From contig JACDQD010000002.1 in assembly GCA_019843655.1 (NCBI GenBank), positions 14,345,154-14,409,153 of the forward strand: 64,000 bases of DNA. The letters are read 5' to 3'. This DNA comes from Lethocerus indicus. Its lineage: Eukaryota > Arthropoda > Insecta > Hemiptera > Belostomatidae. Within the stretch, counting starts at the first letter, position 1, and the number at the start of each line of letters is the position of its first letter. Under the pieces are notes generated by a model. That model saw only the letters and a list, made by a program, of their open reading frames with translations. It ran no database searches and had not been told where the DNA came from. This document shows, one piece after another, positions 25,551 to 38,880 of this stretch. The translations under genes were made by a program, and so were the position numbers.

Positions 25551-26399
25551 GAATCCTTGTGCTTGGAAAAAGATTTTATTTTATAAAATGTATTTAATTA
25601 CAATTATTTAATTGTATTTAATCGATCTAATTTTATTGATAGCATGCAATTGATACGCTCGGTCTATAACCAGGACCAGGATGGAATTCTTCCAGCTAAT
25701 TCGTCGTATATTTATTATGTATTTAATATTTATTAATTAAATAACATGAATAATAAGTCAACTGGGCAGCTTGCCGATATTTCTGACTGGAACGAGTGGT
25801 TATTTCGCAATTTTCATAAATTCCGAAACGGCCGCGGCCGAAGCGGTCGATTAAAATCGACGGCTGAAAATTCCCCCGCATTCGATTGCAACTGTTGAGC
25901 AACAGAAGAAACAGCATATGCCCAGCAGGTCACAACCGTTCGACCGTTGATAAGAAATATTAACGCGGCGAGAATTATAGGGACAGGTTCTGCAAGGCTG
26001 TTCGTAATTTAACACTTTAATTGTGCGCATTATTGCGCCCGGGCGTTACTTGAATAATCGTAAATAACGCAACTTTATTAGGCGGCTTTTCATATTTTAT
26101 TTCATAACTCGACTCGAAGTCAACGGCGTCGCGTTCGTTCCTAGCTAGGATTTTCGCAATATTTTCGAACGGCGTCGAACGACACACAGACGGAGGCGGT
26201 AAATTTTCACTTAATATCGGTTAATGTTCGATCAAGATATACGCTGTATCTATTAAATTCTACGATGGTTTGTTAATCTTGGAGTCCTGGTGGCAATAGA
26301 CATTAATAGATCCGGTATATGGCAGAGGGCACGGGTCAAAAGGTGTAGTAGGTGAATATAAAAACTATTGTCAGTGTCACTTACATAATTCGTTTGATT
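25551..26399. other. AT-rich stretch with palindromes
   Basis: Contains an 18-bp inverted repeat TACAATTA/TAATTGTA at 25599-25616, a 12-bp GC palindrome CGGCCGCGGCCG at 25829-25840 inside AT-rich DNA, and a 12-bp palindrome TCCTAGCTAGGA at 26139-26150. No gene is recognised. Confidence 0.65.
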
Positions 26400-26880
26400 T
26401 TGTCCACGCAACTGAATATCGAGTGTGATGTGAGTAGAATATGGAAACGAGCGGTCTTCTACAGTCCGCCCATTGCCTTAACGTGTGATTACTCGGTACG
26501 AAGGAACATATATAAACCGGTGGAAAACTCTCGGCCGCGTAACTAGACAGCGGGCAGTGATCGGCGATGTAAGGGGCTGGAGGTACGGCGGGCGTGATAA
26601 TGTCTTCATAATCCCCTCGTAAATTGCTCGGTCGACGGAGAGCTCCGCCGAGAAATCCCACGATTTGTTGGACGGCCCCGGGCTACGGGCGGCAGTTAAA
26701 CGTGCAAGTTTCAGGTCTACGCGTTCTTCCAGTAGAGTCCAAAAGGGTTCTTCCCTTGAAGGCCCCCTCAGTATGCAAATTGCCCGAAAGTCATAATAAG
26801 ACTACCGGCCGTGGAGCCTGTTATTTATCAAAAAGGCGGCGTTCCGTTGCCCCCCCCCTCACAGTGTAATAATGTTTTCA
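26400..26880. other. GC-rich block
   Basis: GC-rich block with an 8-base C-run near 26854 and a POU octamer ATGCAAAT at 26773-26780. CGGAG/CTCCG forms a small stem near 26635. Open frames occur on both strands without known domains. Confidence 0.55.
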
Positions 26881-27299
26881 TATCTCCTTCATTAAAAGCC
26901 ACTGTAATAAAAGCTCACCCCCTCACGAAAGGCACTTTTTAAATTTAAGATGCACAATTGTATGGATCGCGAAAATTATGAAACTATCTCAGGCAAGAAA
27001 ATGCCTCAATGCTGTGTGGGAGGAGAAATACAGGCAATAAGTTATGCAGTCATTTCGTATTGATATTATGCATATTAGTACAATAATAAGAAGAAAACGA
27101 GCTATTGTCATTAAGATCTACGAACAAAGCACCTAGGGAATCTCAGGGGGATTCAATCAGTAGGTGGGTCGCTTGGGCATATTGGTTGCGGTGGGCCAAA
27201 AACAAAGAACATAAAAAAACTCTGAATATATATTATTACAGAACAACCGAGACTACCACAGTGAAGACAGAATGCCACACAGGAGGCAGCGAACCTGTT
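26881..27299. other. AT-rich spacer
   Basis: No gene, repeat or strong motif is recognised between the two GC-rich blocks. Confidence 0.6.
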
Positions 27300-27964
27300 T
27301 GACTCGCCGGCCTACTGACGATGATGGCGGGCAGCTTAAACCGGTCTGGGAGGAGACCGTACCGGCAACCGGCAACCGGAAACGGAAGAAACAGACTGCA
27401 GACACGTCATCGGTAGGCGACTAGCGTATTTCCCTGACTAAATTAATAACAGTATTTCACAGTTAGTTAAAGGCGGTGAGGCTCAGGTGCAAGTATATGG
27501 GAGAACCGCTATCATTTATTGTATTGTATTAATTGACAATATCAGTAGTACTCGTCTTTGGAGCACCGGGAATATAATCCGAAATGTTCTATTATTCCCG
27601 AAGTGGCGAAAGGGCGGTAATAGGAGGATTGTTGTTTTAAAAAAATGTATTCTCATCAGTCAACTTCATCTGTGGAAACCACTAATCGGTAGGGGGTCGA
27701 AAGAATTCTTCGGCCGGGGGTATTTCCCGGTCGGTTTTACAATAGGTGCACGACCAATGGAAAGGAGGCCGGCACCGAAAATCGTGAACCGCCCATTTGT
27801 CGAAAGCGTTTCCTTCGCCCACGCATCCCCACGCCGCATAGACAAGAACGAGGGGAGTCAATTAAAGGCCGATCTCCGAAGAGAAAACGGCGCCGAATCG
27901 TTTTGGGCGTTAATCAACCGGGCACCGCCAATAAATACTGTCGAAGCCTATTGGCTACGAATTG

Positions 27965-27968
<4 letters not shown>
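27300..27968. other. GC-rich block ending in a TA microsatellite
   Basis: Mixed GC-rich DNA with a three-unit 7-bp tandem repeat (CCGGCAA, CCGGCAA, CCGGAAA) at 27362-27382. The longest open frame of the window (27487-28035) crosses it, but it starts at GTG, its first ATG is about 90 codons in, and it ends as an Ile-Tyr repeat coded by the microsatellite. It is therefore treated as spurious. Confidence 0.6.

Positions 27969-28018
<50 letters not shown>
27969..28018. repeat. (TA)25 microsatellite
   Basis: Fifty bases of uninterrupted TA dinucleotide. It begins about 10 bp after a GC-rich block and is long enough to be highly length-polymorphic and cruciform-prone. Confidence 0.97.
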
Positions 28019-28022
<4 letters not shown>

Positions 28023-31000
28023 TAGAGTAGTTTAACGGGACTGACACCGGAGGAATAATTTGCATTCTCCTCTACGCCCTCCACACATACGGCCATCCTC
28101 CGCACAGCCATTCGAGTCTTGAAGTATGATATTTCACTTTTAGAACTGTACCCACAACCACGTCCGTTCCCCCGCAGATATATTGAATGTTGGGCTGTGG
28201 TAAACAGCTTGTGTAAGCCGTGCGAGCGTTCAGTTTCAGTACTCCAAATTATATAAAAGGAATTGGTTCGAGTTTAAGGAATCGTTCGAATAATTTGATT
28301 TAAATAATGAATAAAAACTCCCGCTGTTAAAGAAGAGCCTGTTGATAAACCGGCAAAAAGGAGCTGAATCGTAGAATAAATTTCAGTTCAATGAGTTCGC
28401 AATGAACGTGATTTTTTAGGTAGCGCACGTAGGAAGCGTGGTAACTCACTGAACCGATATGTGCGAATGATTGTAAAATCATGGGTTCATGGGACTATTG
28501 TCTAGTATTGTAATTGTAAATTGTTTCCGATATAACTCTCGTTCGATGGTGCTAAATAAAGATAAATTTATTCGGTTCCAGCTCTGCGCCTCTTGTGTGC
28601 ACGCTGTGTCTCTTCGCTGAACTCGATCACCTTGGCTGACCGTTAATTTCAGAAAAATTCCCGACCCCGTAGAAAGGTTTTGCCCCTTTGACAAATATGA
28701 TCGAGCGTGACTCTTTCGAGCGGACGCTCATAATTTACGGCCCGTTGCGCGATATGGCGCGATGCAATTAATATCGGACAGGCCTATAATGGATGACAGA
28801 TGTATTGAATTATGGGCCGCGATTGGTCCGATTGTACGAATGGTGTAGATTGTGGATGATAACAAATTACTGCAAAGGTAAAATGCCCGTTTAAAGCTGT
28901 GGCGAGGACAAAGTTAAGCGTAAGACGATATACATTATCGGAACAAAATTATACTGCATGTATAAAACATTGCTTGCTTATTAATATGAAATATCGGTAT
29001 ACTTAATCGGTATACCGGTATAAATATCGGAAATAAGGTAAACCACGATAAAATTTGTTGAGATATTATAATTGAAAAATGCAAGTTGTTGTTCGACTTC
29101 TATTATACGAAGCATAAATGGTGGGCATAATTGAAAATTTAAAAGATTACAAAAAATAGGAATCACGATTCAAAGCCGACCAATAATTACCGTGATACTC
29201 AATTAATGCCAATGAGTTATAGAAGAAAATTTAATATTTCCAGTTTTAAATACCGTTAAGAATTATTTACAGCCCGGGTAAATAAGTGAAGTTAATAAAC
29301 ATAAATTGCAATTTAAAAGTCCCCGGGCCCTTACGATTCCATAAATACTGAATAACCCCCCTCTCCCCGGCTACGGTGTTAGGCTGAGTTATCGATGGAA
29401 GGAGCAAGTGCCAACGGTTTCCGGCGGTGTAGTTTTACAACGACGCAACTTCGAGTAATGAATTATTAATAATTAACGAGGTAATTGCTATTTTTTTGCA
29501 GCTTTTGCGATCGTCTTTGTCGTCTCTGAGGGCGGAACAAGTGTCGAACCGTCTGCGCCGAGATATCCGCCCATAATTCATCCGACGGTGAATTACAGTT
29601 ATCTGGTGCGATAAATTATTGACGGGGTATTGTTACTGAAAACCGCTATTACAGTATGTGTTAGGGAGGGATAATGTATAAGGAGCTGCGTGTCCAATTC
29701 ACTCGATCAATTCGACGCGCAGTTTGGGCTTCCAAAACTACCTGAATAAAGGCTTCAGGCAAATAGCTGCCTGTATAACATTTCTGCATAACAAGACTTC
29801 AAACGTAAGTCGAAAGATGACTTACTTACGACAGTGAGCAGAAATTCGAACCCATTTAAAATTCCTTCCGTGAACGCTACTGGAAGAAAAATAGAAAAGT
29901 GCCTGCAGTTTATGAGCATAAAGGGAATGTAAACCGTATTTCCCTGTTTGTCTCATAATTGTGAAATTTGCTTATTAACGCTTATTACATTACTACTGTA
30001 TTTTATCTATTGTTTACAAAGGACTATCTTAATTTACTTGTAAATATTGCTGAATTAATATAGCGAAAGGCCGAGTATTCAGCCTGTAATTTCATCTAAT
30101 TGTCAGCCTTTATACTAGGAGTTCGTATGCGTTAAATGGATTTGCATTTTATCGTAACATGGTTAAGGGGAGCTATGTAAAAAGTTGGCATCTACAGTGT
30201 TGGCAACGGAAACACCAGTTTAAGTAAGAAAAAAATAAAGACTATTAATCAGCTTACATCATTATTTGTATCTGTTAGTAAATTGCGGCTGTAACGCACA
30301 CTGGCAGCTCGTACTAACCTCCTAATTACTATAAAAGGTTTATCGTCCGCAAACTTATGTAAAGGGAAATAGGTCGCCATGTAATTTTGTATTTCGCTTT
30401 ATACATATTGTCTTTATTAAGATGGAATTTTAAGGACTAGAATATATATCGCTTCAAGTTTTTTCAAGAGGCAACTGAATTCCGAAAAACATACTCTCAT
30501 CAGTTTTTTCAATGGCTTCTGTTGAAATGAAATTCATTATTCAGTTATTAAATTTGGAATTCTTTCCAAGTGTTCGTGTTATTTTAACTTTAGTTTTCCG
30601 CGAACGTTTACTGCTGGACTGAGTGTCCCAAATAAAATATACTGCAAATTTAACGTATCAACGTTATCTGCATAATAACTAAAACTCGGTGGCCATCCTA
30701 CAAGCGGATTTAAATAACCCGACAACATACGAGTAGAATGGGACCAAATTATCGAATGGATTGCAAGAATGGAAATGTTGGTATATAGCTGAAGTTTTTC
30801 TTGAAATACCACTACCCCGATTGTTTCCCGTAGTCCAGTTAATAGTTTGTATCGATAATGTCGTACTGAAGTCACAGAAGGTAAAATTGACAATATATTC
30901 GCATCGAATCATTTTATACACGTTATAAATCAACTTTCTCCCACCTAGATCCGTGGCCTGAAAAATTAATTTCCCTTATAGAAAGCTGCCACGAATTATA

Positions 31001-31060
31001 AAATCTCTCTGCAAGTGTAAGAACCGATACGCCTGAAATTTATATTCCAGGCCACGCCTT
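28019..31060. other. AT-rich non-coding stretch
   Basis: About 3 kb without a recognised gene. It has POU octamers on the minus strand at 28058-28065 and 30140-30147, a TGATTAAT site (minus strand) at 30244-30251, a CGGTATAC direct repeat cluster near 28994-29015, and modest GC-rich patches near 28600-28760 and 29340-29440. Confidence 0.65.
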
Positions 31061-31420
31061 TTAAGTTAGCACTTCCTCGAAGGGGAAAAAAGCGTTATGC
31101 GGAGCCCGCGGAGCATCCGAATTTCTCCGGTGTTCCGGGGGGCCATCGAAAAGGTCGCGGCCCCGTTTTTTCAGCCGCATATCTCGATGCCGGATGAGTT
31201 ATACAAATGGCAGAATTATGTCGCCGCCCGCCAAAGAAGAATCCGGTTTTTTTTGCCCGCGTTCATCAGCTAATATGCCCCCGCTCCCAGCTCCAATCCG
31301 ACGCCCCGCCCCCGGTAGCCGGCTACCGGCCGCGCCCACTCCTCCTCTCCCTTACACCTTTTTCAATACCATCAACAGCAGTCCACAAAGAACCTACAGA
31401 CTATTCCCGATACTAATTAG
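31061..31420. other. GC-rich block, C-rich strand
   Basis: GC-rich block with several C-runs (near 31277-31320) but with a loop too long for a strict quadruplex. Two plus-strand frames of 69-80 codons are Pro/Arg-rich because of the C-rich composition and show no domain. Confidence 0.6.
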
Positions 31421-31840
31421 CAATTACCCCAATTAATGCTTGTCCAGGCACAATCCTGTAATGCGAATAATCGAATAAAAACGCAAAACAGGTATTCCAA
31501 TCTACTTAGTATTGAATCAAGTGTGCGAGGGGATAGGAGTAATAAAAATAAACCGAATCTCCAGGAACCACCATGTAAAAGAAATATCATAAAACAACTG
31601 TATGTAGTTTCTAATAGCTCTCAATTCATTATAATTAATAAGCAAGGGTTTTATTTATATGTTTCATTAATTTGAAATTAATGTATGCCAGCGATTTGAA
31701 TCAAACCGAGAACCTCCTACGTGCAGATTTATGTATCCTTCCGGTCGTACAGAATTGATTATCTATACCGATAGACTATCCGTAGGATTATGAAATTAAT
31801 TCGCGCTGTTAATAATCTAGGGTCTAGGTTTTTAGGGTTG
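31421..31840. other. AT-rich spacer
   Basis: No gene or strong motif is recognised. Confidence 0.6.
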
Positions 31841-32070
31841 AGGGTGGCTTTGTGCGGTGTATCTCTTGAGTATTAAGGCGGGCTCATCGGCCCAGAGGGT
31901 AACGAACCATGTGCAATCGACCGGCCGTTATTTTGGTCCCGATGGGAGGGTGGAGGGGTGGCTGCAGGGGGGTGTCTGTTTTTGTTTAGCCGGTCTGGGC
32001 ACGCGGACCCCTTGAGGAAGGTCCCGCTCCAGCATTCCCCTACGGGTCACTACCCCCTGCCTTATTATAT
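31841..32070. other. G-rich block with a G-quadruplex motif
   Basis: G-runs lie at 31944-31946, 31948-31950, 31955-31958 and 31967-31972 on the plus strand, with loops of 1, 4 and 8 nt. This is close to the standard quadruplex rule. The flanks are GC-rich. Confidence 0.65.
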
Positions 32071-35000
32071 CTGTAAACCTAATCCGTCATTAGTCGCCTA
32101 ATTAAATAAAGCTCCAGCCACTCTTCGCCAGCTAAACGAAGTACGCATTTTATACATACGCTGGATGATACTTATGTACAATAATCTATATAGAAAGGAA
32201 TCTTACATCGCAGGGACACTTACGTCAAACTGCAGCAGGTGATGGTAATTCGACCTTACATTTTACAAAATTTTCACAAAACTGCCTACTATTGACAAAT
32301 CCCTGTTTGAAACGACCTAAAAAACTGAAACTAAAATTCGAAGTGAACGGCGTCCTTGTTCGACGGGCCCTATTAGTTTCACGATCAACGTTCGTATCGC
32401 GATTATTTCGTCCTAATTGCATCTCTCCTCGGTGCTTTCCCGGTCACAAATCATATCTTGTCTTTAATACCAGTTTAGACTATCAGCTATGTTCTAATTA
32501 GACGAGAAAATTGCCGGGCGTTTGAAAACCGCCGTGGGAACAAGCGCATTTCAGCGTTTTCTTACATAATTTCGACTTATTAAGATTCTTCCGACGGGGA
32601 ATTTACGACCTTGAGTCGTGTAAAAATATTGGACTTGGCCTTTATTATAGGCCTTGCAAGTTAAAGAAGTCTCGTTGTGTCATGCAGTCGCATAATTTAT
32701 AGTACTGTACAGTCCCCGGTGAATGTTAATTCTTTATTAATAGTTCGGCGTTAATTAAAGTTGGTGAATGAGTAAGAATTTAACAGCGGATAAATATGTA
32801 ATACCAAACGATATTTTGATTTTTTCCGCACAGTGGGAAATTCCTGTTTTGCTCGAAGTGATATAGTGTGGCTAAGATAAAGACAGTTGGGACACGGTTC
32901 GCGAACGTACTAATTACTAGTTATAGCGCCGTTAGACGCCAATTAATCATTGTCGTAGCAAAGTCCCATTATAGGCTTCCAGTGTCGCCGGGACTACACC
33001 CCCTCTGCACTAAACAAATGGCGAACATTGACATAAATCTCAGCGCATAATTTCCCTTTGCGCTCTGTTTACACAACAACATCGGCCGGTACACTTATTG
33101 AAAAAGACATTTTAACCGAGCGGAGACAATGACAAATCGCTTTTATATTCCGCCGCCGTCGCCGACTCGAACCGAATGATATACGCATTTTACTGGACGC
33201 CATTAGCGAATGCAATTTCCGAAGTGGAGTCGGTCACGATTCGAAATTAGGAAGATTGAAAACAAGTTTTCAAGATTATTTAGATCCGCCTATGAATGGC
33301 AGAATGAGCCAGAAAAGTCTCCCATCTTATATATTGAATACAATTTCTAACTGATTCGACGTTCTGACGTTGAATGGAACTCAATTCTATTAGAGCTATT
33401 TCCACCATTAACCCGGCTATATTACGGTGCTGAAGAAACGGAGGACCAGTGTTCCATAGTATGGTGTTGGTGCTGGTTCAGAGTAGGAAATAATGGAGGT
33501 GAACCGAAGAAAATTCAAAAAGAGTGCAGATAGGACGGTCAATCGGGAAGCGAAACGCGTAGCTGCTTCAATATTGTAATGATGTAATGCTATTGAGGGC
33601 GACAAGCCCAGACCCCGTATGGCGTTGGACCAAATCGGCGGACAATCGAGACGTAAAATCGCAGGCGAGATGAAGAAATAACGAATGTTTCAAAAGCTTT
33701 AAATCAAATATTCGGCCTCTCTGATCTCTATTTTGGAACAGTGGAGCACGCCTAAAAAGGTCGCGTCCTAATACGCGCATATTGTTGGAAAGAAGTTCGT
33801 TATGCCCTAATTGATTGGACACGAGAAACCTGACGTTTTGACGTTGCAATTGGTAGGGGCCAAAGTCGCATTATCCCCTCCGACCTGAGTTGTTAACGAT
33901 ACACAGACTCAATTTATTTGATGGATCGCCGAGTCATTCCGAATTCTGCCCGTGTCTTAATGGCGCAGCGGAGAATGGGCCGACAATTTCAACGGTGCCC
34001 AGGAATATTTAACTTTCATTTAAATAAATTAACCTCAACCCTAGACGAGCTGTGAATCACCCGGGCTATAATAACTTTTCGGAAATATTTATCAAGTTCC
34101 TGACTCGGAGAGCGACTTGTGTCCGCACTAGGGTGAGCGACAGTCTCATAGTCGCTGGATTTGCTGTGAAAAAGTGGTTATTTAGCAGGGAGGTTCAATT
34201 AACGATGCTCGAAACAATACTCAGTTTATAAACCAAGAAAATGAAAATCTAACAAACTTGGATCTCACGTGAAAAGAGATATGACCACTCGGCGTTGGCG
34301 GACAGTAAGAGTGCACTGAATGTACTAACAGGAGGTACCTCACTAATTCACTGCCGGAACGCTACTACTGACGCAGAGAATCCGAAACCGATGAAGCACA
34401 GGATCAAATGAGGAAATACTTATAAATGTGTATGTACTTTTTGCAGATATCTCAAACAAGTATCTTAAATAACTGCAAACTAATATGCTACGCACACATT
34501 TGTTGCTCGTTTGGTTCTTTTACTGATACTAATTGGTCTCGATTCAATCTCCGTATCGAGTTAGGTCGACTTGTCCAACGATCTTACTGTTTTCTCCTAA
34601 TAGTTCAAGGCTCGGGGTCCGTTCCGTGCTCGTTGGGTCAATAAGCCATGGTACACTGGCGCATTTTTCCTCCCTTATCTGCTGTCGTATACATTCCGTC
34701 GCCCGATCCAAATTCATTTCCCCGTTCTAAATTAGATATCCGATAATGATCTCAGTCGGCTGAAAAATTAGGAAAACCTCGCTTTCTCCTCCATTATGGG
34801 CAATTCGAGTGTAACATACGGTACAAAGAAGTATTGCATTAATGTTACAACATTCGATAAGAGCTTTGTATACTTGGAGGAGCGCACGATTCTTCCACAC
34901 ACTCAAGACTGCCCTTTTAGTCCTCCTCTCCTTCGCCATTCTCCCTCTCGCTCTTTCTCTATCTTCGGGGAATGCGCCTTTCATTTGCGTGGCTTCACAG

Positions 35001-35730
35001 GATTGAAAATGGTTATATACGAGGATCGGGGTGCGCTGGGACACGGATCTATCGGCTATTTTGCCACTGACCTCAGATCGTGTACGTTAATTTCTTCGGA
35101 CGATTTCCACTGTTACTCGAAGGAGACGTAGCACCGCTGCCGTCAATAGGCATCTTATTAACTAAATACTTGTTTTATAGTCATTCCATTCATTCTATAA
35201 ACCTTAATGAATCTGGAATCACACCTAATTTACTCGGAATTCAAGGACGAGAGGTGGCATCTGTGTATTAATGTGTGCATTTGAGTATTGAAGCACGCAT
35301 ATATCTATAAAATCGCAAACAAAATTTCGTATTTTCTCGAGTTGATATTTGACGAACGGATATGTGTTAGCAGAATCCTCGAAATATTGCACATACACCC
35401 AAACATCTTCGACGCGCCATTCGACACCGGTTAGCAGTAGACGTAATCTTCAAAAAACGACGCTTTAACTGGAATAATTTTAAATATAAAATGTCAGGAC
35501 GATAATTTTGTCCGGAGAAAACCTATACGAGGAAACACTATCCAATTATTGGGAACAAAGAATTTATTTTTATTTTCAATCCCCGTTCAGGTAACAATTC
35601 CTCTGACTATCGTAGCTGCAAAATTATAAACCCGGCCCTGAATGTAGTAGATTGCTGCTTTCAGTGCAGTTCCGTCTGAGAATACGGGCAAATAATTTTA
35701 GGAAAATTAGTTAGCGGGATAAGAATGGTA
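32071..35730. other. Mixed AT-rich stretch
   Basis: No gene is recognised. It contains a Su(H)-like CGTGGGAAC near 32533, an imperfect stem of ACTTG and CAAGT around GGCCT/AGGCC near 32633-32658, a TGATTAAT site (minus strand) at 32942-32949, and a pyrimidine-rich tract near 34919-34965 with CTCTC cores. Frames over the pyrimidine tract are low-complexity. Confidence 0.6.
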
Positions 35731-36010
35731 GTGGAGGTAGGTGTTGCCTGTTGGCGGTGAGCTCAACTCAATGGTGTGGCGCGAGCCGGGGGGGACGCCC
35801 AGTCTGATGTCACCTCTTCCGATCGGTGACTCACAATCTGTTCCGCTTTTAAACTGTTCCCTTTAACTCGGCCTATTCTCCAGCCAGTAATGTGTTGTCT
35901 GTTGGGTCGGGACCAGGCACAAGGCCGTAACAACCCCTCTAACCACTATTCTCGGTCGGCGGAAGTACAACGCTTTCTTGCCTACCTCTTGTGAAACCCC
36001 ACCCCGTTAC
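35731..36010. other. GC-rich block
   Basis: Short GC-rich block with a G-run near 35789-35794. No open frame of note and no recognised domain. Confidence 0.55.
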
Positions 36011-36507
36011 GATCCAGTTACTTAAACCGTGAATCGCCAGACATTAATGTGGTATACGAATTCAAAACACAGATGCAAACATTTTTCTAAAAAGGGAAGG
36101 ACTGAAAAAACATATATTTTTATCTCAATTTTCATTAAGTAGGAACCCTGAGCCTTCATTAAGTACAAGATACATTAAGATAAGTGGATTAATTCGGATT
36201 CCCCCAAGGGGAATGAAATTGAATCCCTTCTTGGATAATATGTATATCAGGAAAATAAATTATTGACCGGAGCATACATAATGTTCAACCGCGGTTTCTT
36301 GGCAGAAGAAACAGAAAAGCAACTATTAGACATTATGTAGCCGTTCTGCATAACCGTTCGAACCGGTCCTCTATTGTGCAACACTGCGGTTGGGTTTTCG
36401 ACTGAGGCGTTGCACGATGGACTCCTGCCGCGGCCAACATACTTCCCGAGAACGAAACCGCAAATATACTTGCGAAACATAGTTTCAAACAGTATATCTA
36501 TTATTGC

Positions 36508-36510
<3 letters not shown>
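36011..36510. other. AT-rich DNA with a GC-rich patch before the microsatellite
   Basis: Non-coding. A GC-richer patch lies at about 36340-36455 and contains ACCG-TTCGAAC-CGGT, which looks like a tRNA T-arm. The rest of a tRNA is absent. Confidence 0.55.

Positions 36511-36554
<44 letters not shown>
36511..36554. repeat. (TA)22 microsatellite
   Basis: Forty-four bases of uninterrupted TA dinucleotide, second of three long TA tracts in the window. Confidence 0.97.
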
Positions 36555-36557
<3 letters not shown>

Positions 36558-38880
36558 CTATTGATATATTATCCCCAGCTTAGGATATACCCGGACTCCC
36601 GTTCTGCGACCTGAAAATACCTTGGTACCGTTATAGATGTATGAAATAGTTCAGAGTCAAACTAGAATCGCTGTCCATATATTTATTCGAGTAATCTTTA
36701 AAAATGAATTCAGAAAAACGTTTAAGCGCTCGACTACCAGATGACGCTTGGCCGGTGGGCGGGCTACAAATTAATTTCACTTTTTCTGTAGCATGGGCTC
36801 TGATTCTATCGCAGCACAAACCTGCACTATCTGATCTACTGACGTAAGACATTGACTTAAACAGCTTCCAGTTGACCAAATCAGTCATATTCTTTTTTCA
36901 AATGAAATATATGCGGGTAAGAAAAGGCGGGTAATTTAATTCACTCTTGCTATTTCCGATGAATTTAAACTGCCTTTATATTTAAAAAACTAACTGGATT
37001 ATAAGTTTCCCAGTTTCAGAAAAAAGTAGTTTTAATCTGGCTAATTTCATTACATGGATCTGTATATAAGAAAATAAACTTGGGAACTTGGAAAGAATAT
37101 GTTTTATTTTATTTACTTATTTAAGTTATTTTACTGGAAGTCATTTTATCAATTAGTCCTGCAGGCAGAAACAGAATATATTAAATGAATTAATTGGAAT
37201 TAATTGCAAATTCTTTTTGGAAAGATCGAATGCATATATGTCAATAATGTTTTCAACACATCAAACGCCAGACGTGTTGTAACTTATAGTATGTAAATTC
37301 GAGCTTCAAGCACACAGTAAATTCTTTCATTAAATTTAATTATTTTGAAGGCTAAATGTGTAATACGCATTGTTTTTTTCACCGCAATTACTGAAATATT
37401 TATTGTTTTAGTCTGTTCAGTGTTCGACATTATTCACACACGGCGCATTATTAACATCCATTATTAAGTCCTGTTTTTTTTTATTACTCAGTGACGGCGA
37501 AATTGCCTACCGTTGATTTTCATATTTGAACCTTGTAAGCCGGGTTGGCGAGGGCGATTTGTCAGGAGTGTGACACAAACAATTTGAGCAAAATCATATT
37601 TCGCAACCGGGATGTGGCAACTCCGCAGGGGAAATATCCGTGTCAAATAACGGGCGGAGCGTTCGCAGCGCATTAATAATCCAATTAACTTGCAACATAT
37701 TTTAATAAAGACTCGGATAATCTTGAAATCGGAGATTGATTTATCTTGCGGTGCGATACAGTGGTCCGGGACAACGGGAAAAAAATATACCCCTTGCGTA
37801 ACGGGGACAATAACTCAACGGAATTGTAGGGTGTCCCAACGGCAGATTGATTTCGATAATAAATGAAACCGTTGTGTATACCACGTATTATTATTTATCC
37901 AATCGTCCTCCGATAACTTCAAATCACGATTTCCTGTTCCCTATCGTCTACTTACCTATTTATGAGCGATCGCCTAGTGGTACCGAGTCTAATTTAATTT
38001 AAATATTGTGACATCAGTGGAAAAAGAAAATCGCAGATGAATTTTTCCCTTCTAAGAGATTACCTCTATTCTTATGGAAAATAATATAATTCCCGAATAT
38101 GTTACCACGAATGGGCGAGGCTCAATGGGCATTATGTCATCTGCTGTTGAAATTCTAACGGTTTTCGAAGCAATATCCTAGGTAACCGTAACCGCGCGTC
38201 TAGGTACATTATTGATTATAATGTATCTTATGTATCAAGACAGTGCAAGGGAGTGATGAATGAAACCTAGTTGTTGTGTGCTAATCATTGACAAGCGTAA
38301 GGAGACAAAAAAATCATACACTGGAAAACTACCCTGAGAAAATCCTTTTAACAGTATTGCATTAGTGATATAATTTTCAATAAATCATAGGGACAATCAA
38401 AGAATGGACAATGGCCAGGGTAATATGATAAAATAACAAATTTTATCATCATACGCGATTTTTCCATCATCTTCTTTCTTCAGTAGAACTTGAGTGAAAA
38501 CGACTGAACCCGTTGCCGAAAAGCTGTCTGGACCCCATAATCGAATAGAAACTGAAGATGGCAATCGCGAGTCCCGTACTCTCACGGACATAATATTTTA
38601 CGTCGACGTGAGATCTTTATGTCCGATATATGACTTCATTGTAGTTATGTTGCCATTCTGTCGGATAAATTTAACTTTCGGAGATATTCGATTTCACCGG
38701 CTTCTGTAAATAATATTCTATCAGACAGTCAATGCAGGCACGGCTCATCCAAATAAAGAAATCGTCGAATAAGACGGCAACAAGTTGTTGTCGGATTGAA
38801 AAAAAAGAATGGATAGAATTGTGGCCGCTATTCTAATTATTGTTGAATAATTCATCCGTTATGAACAATTAACGGTCACG
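36555..38880. other. AT-rich non-coding stretch
   Basis: About 2.3 kb, mostly AT-rich, with a modest GC patch near 37530-37670. No gene is recognised and no strong structured element was found. Confidence 0.6.

Noticed and set aside
27487..28035. Longest open frame (182 codons, plus strand)
   Set aside because: It starts at GTG, its first ATG is about codon 91, its tail is an Ile-Tyr repeat coded by the TA microsatellite, and no domain is recognised.
36353..36368. tRNA T-arm-like ACCG-TTCGAAC-CGGT
   Set aside because: No acceptor, D-arm or anticodon arm is found upstream in either orientation. The palindromic TTCGAA explains the fold.
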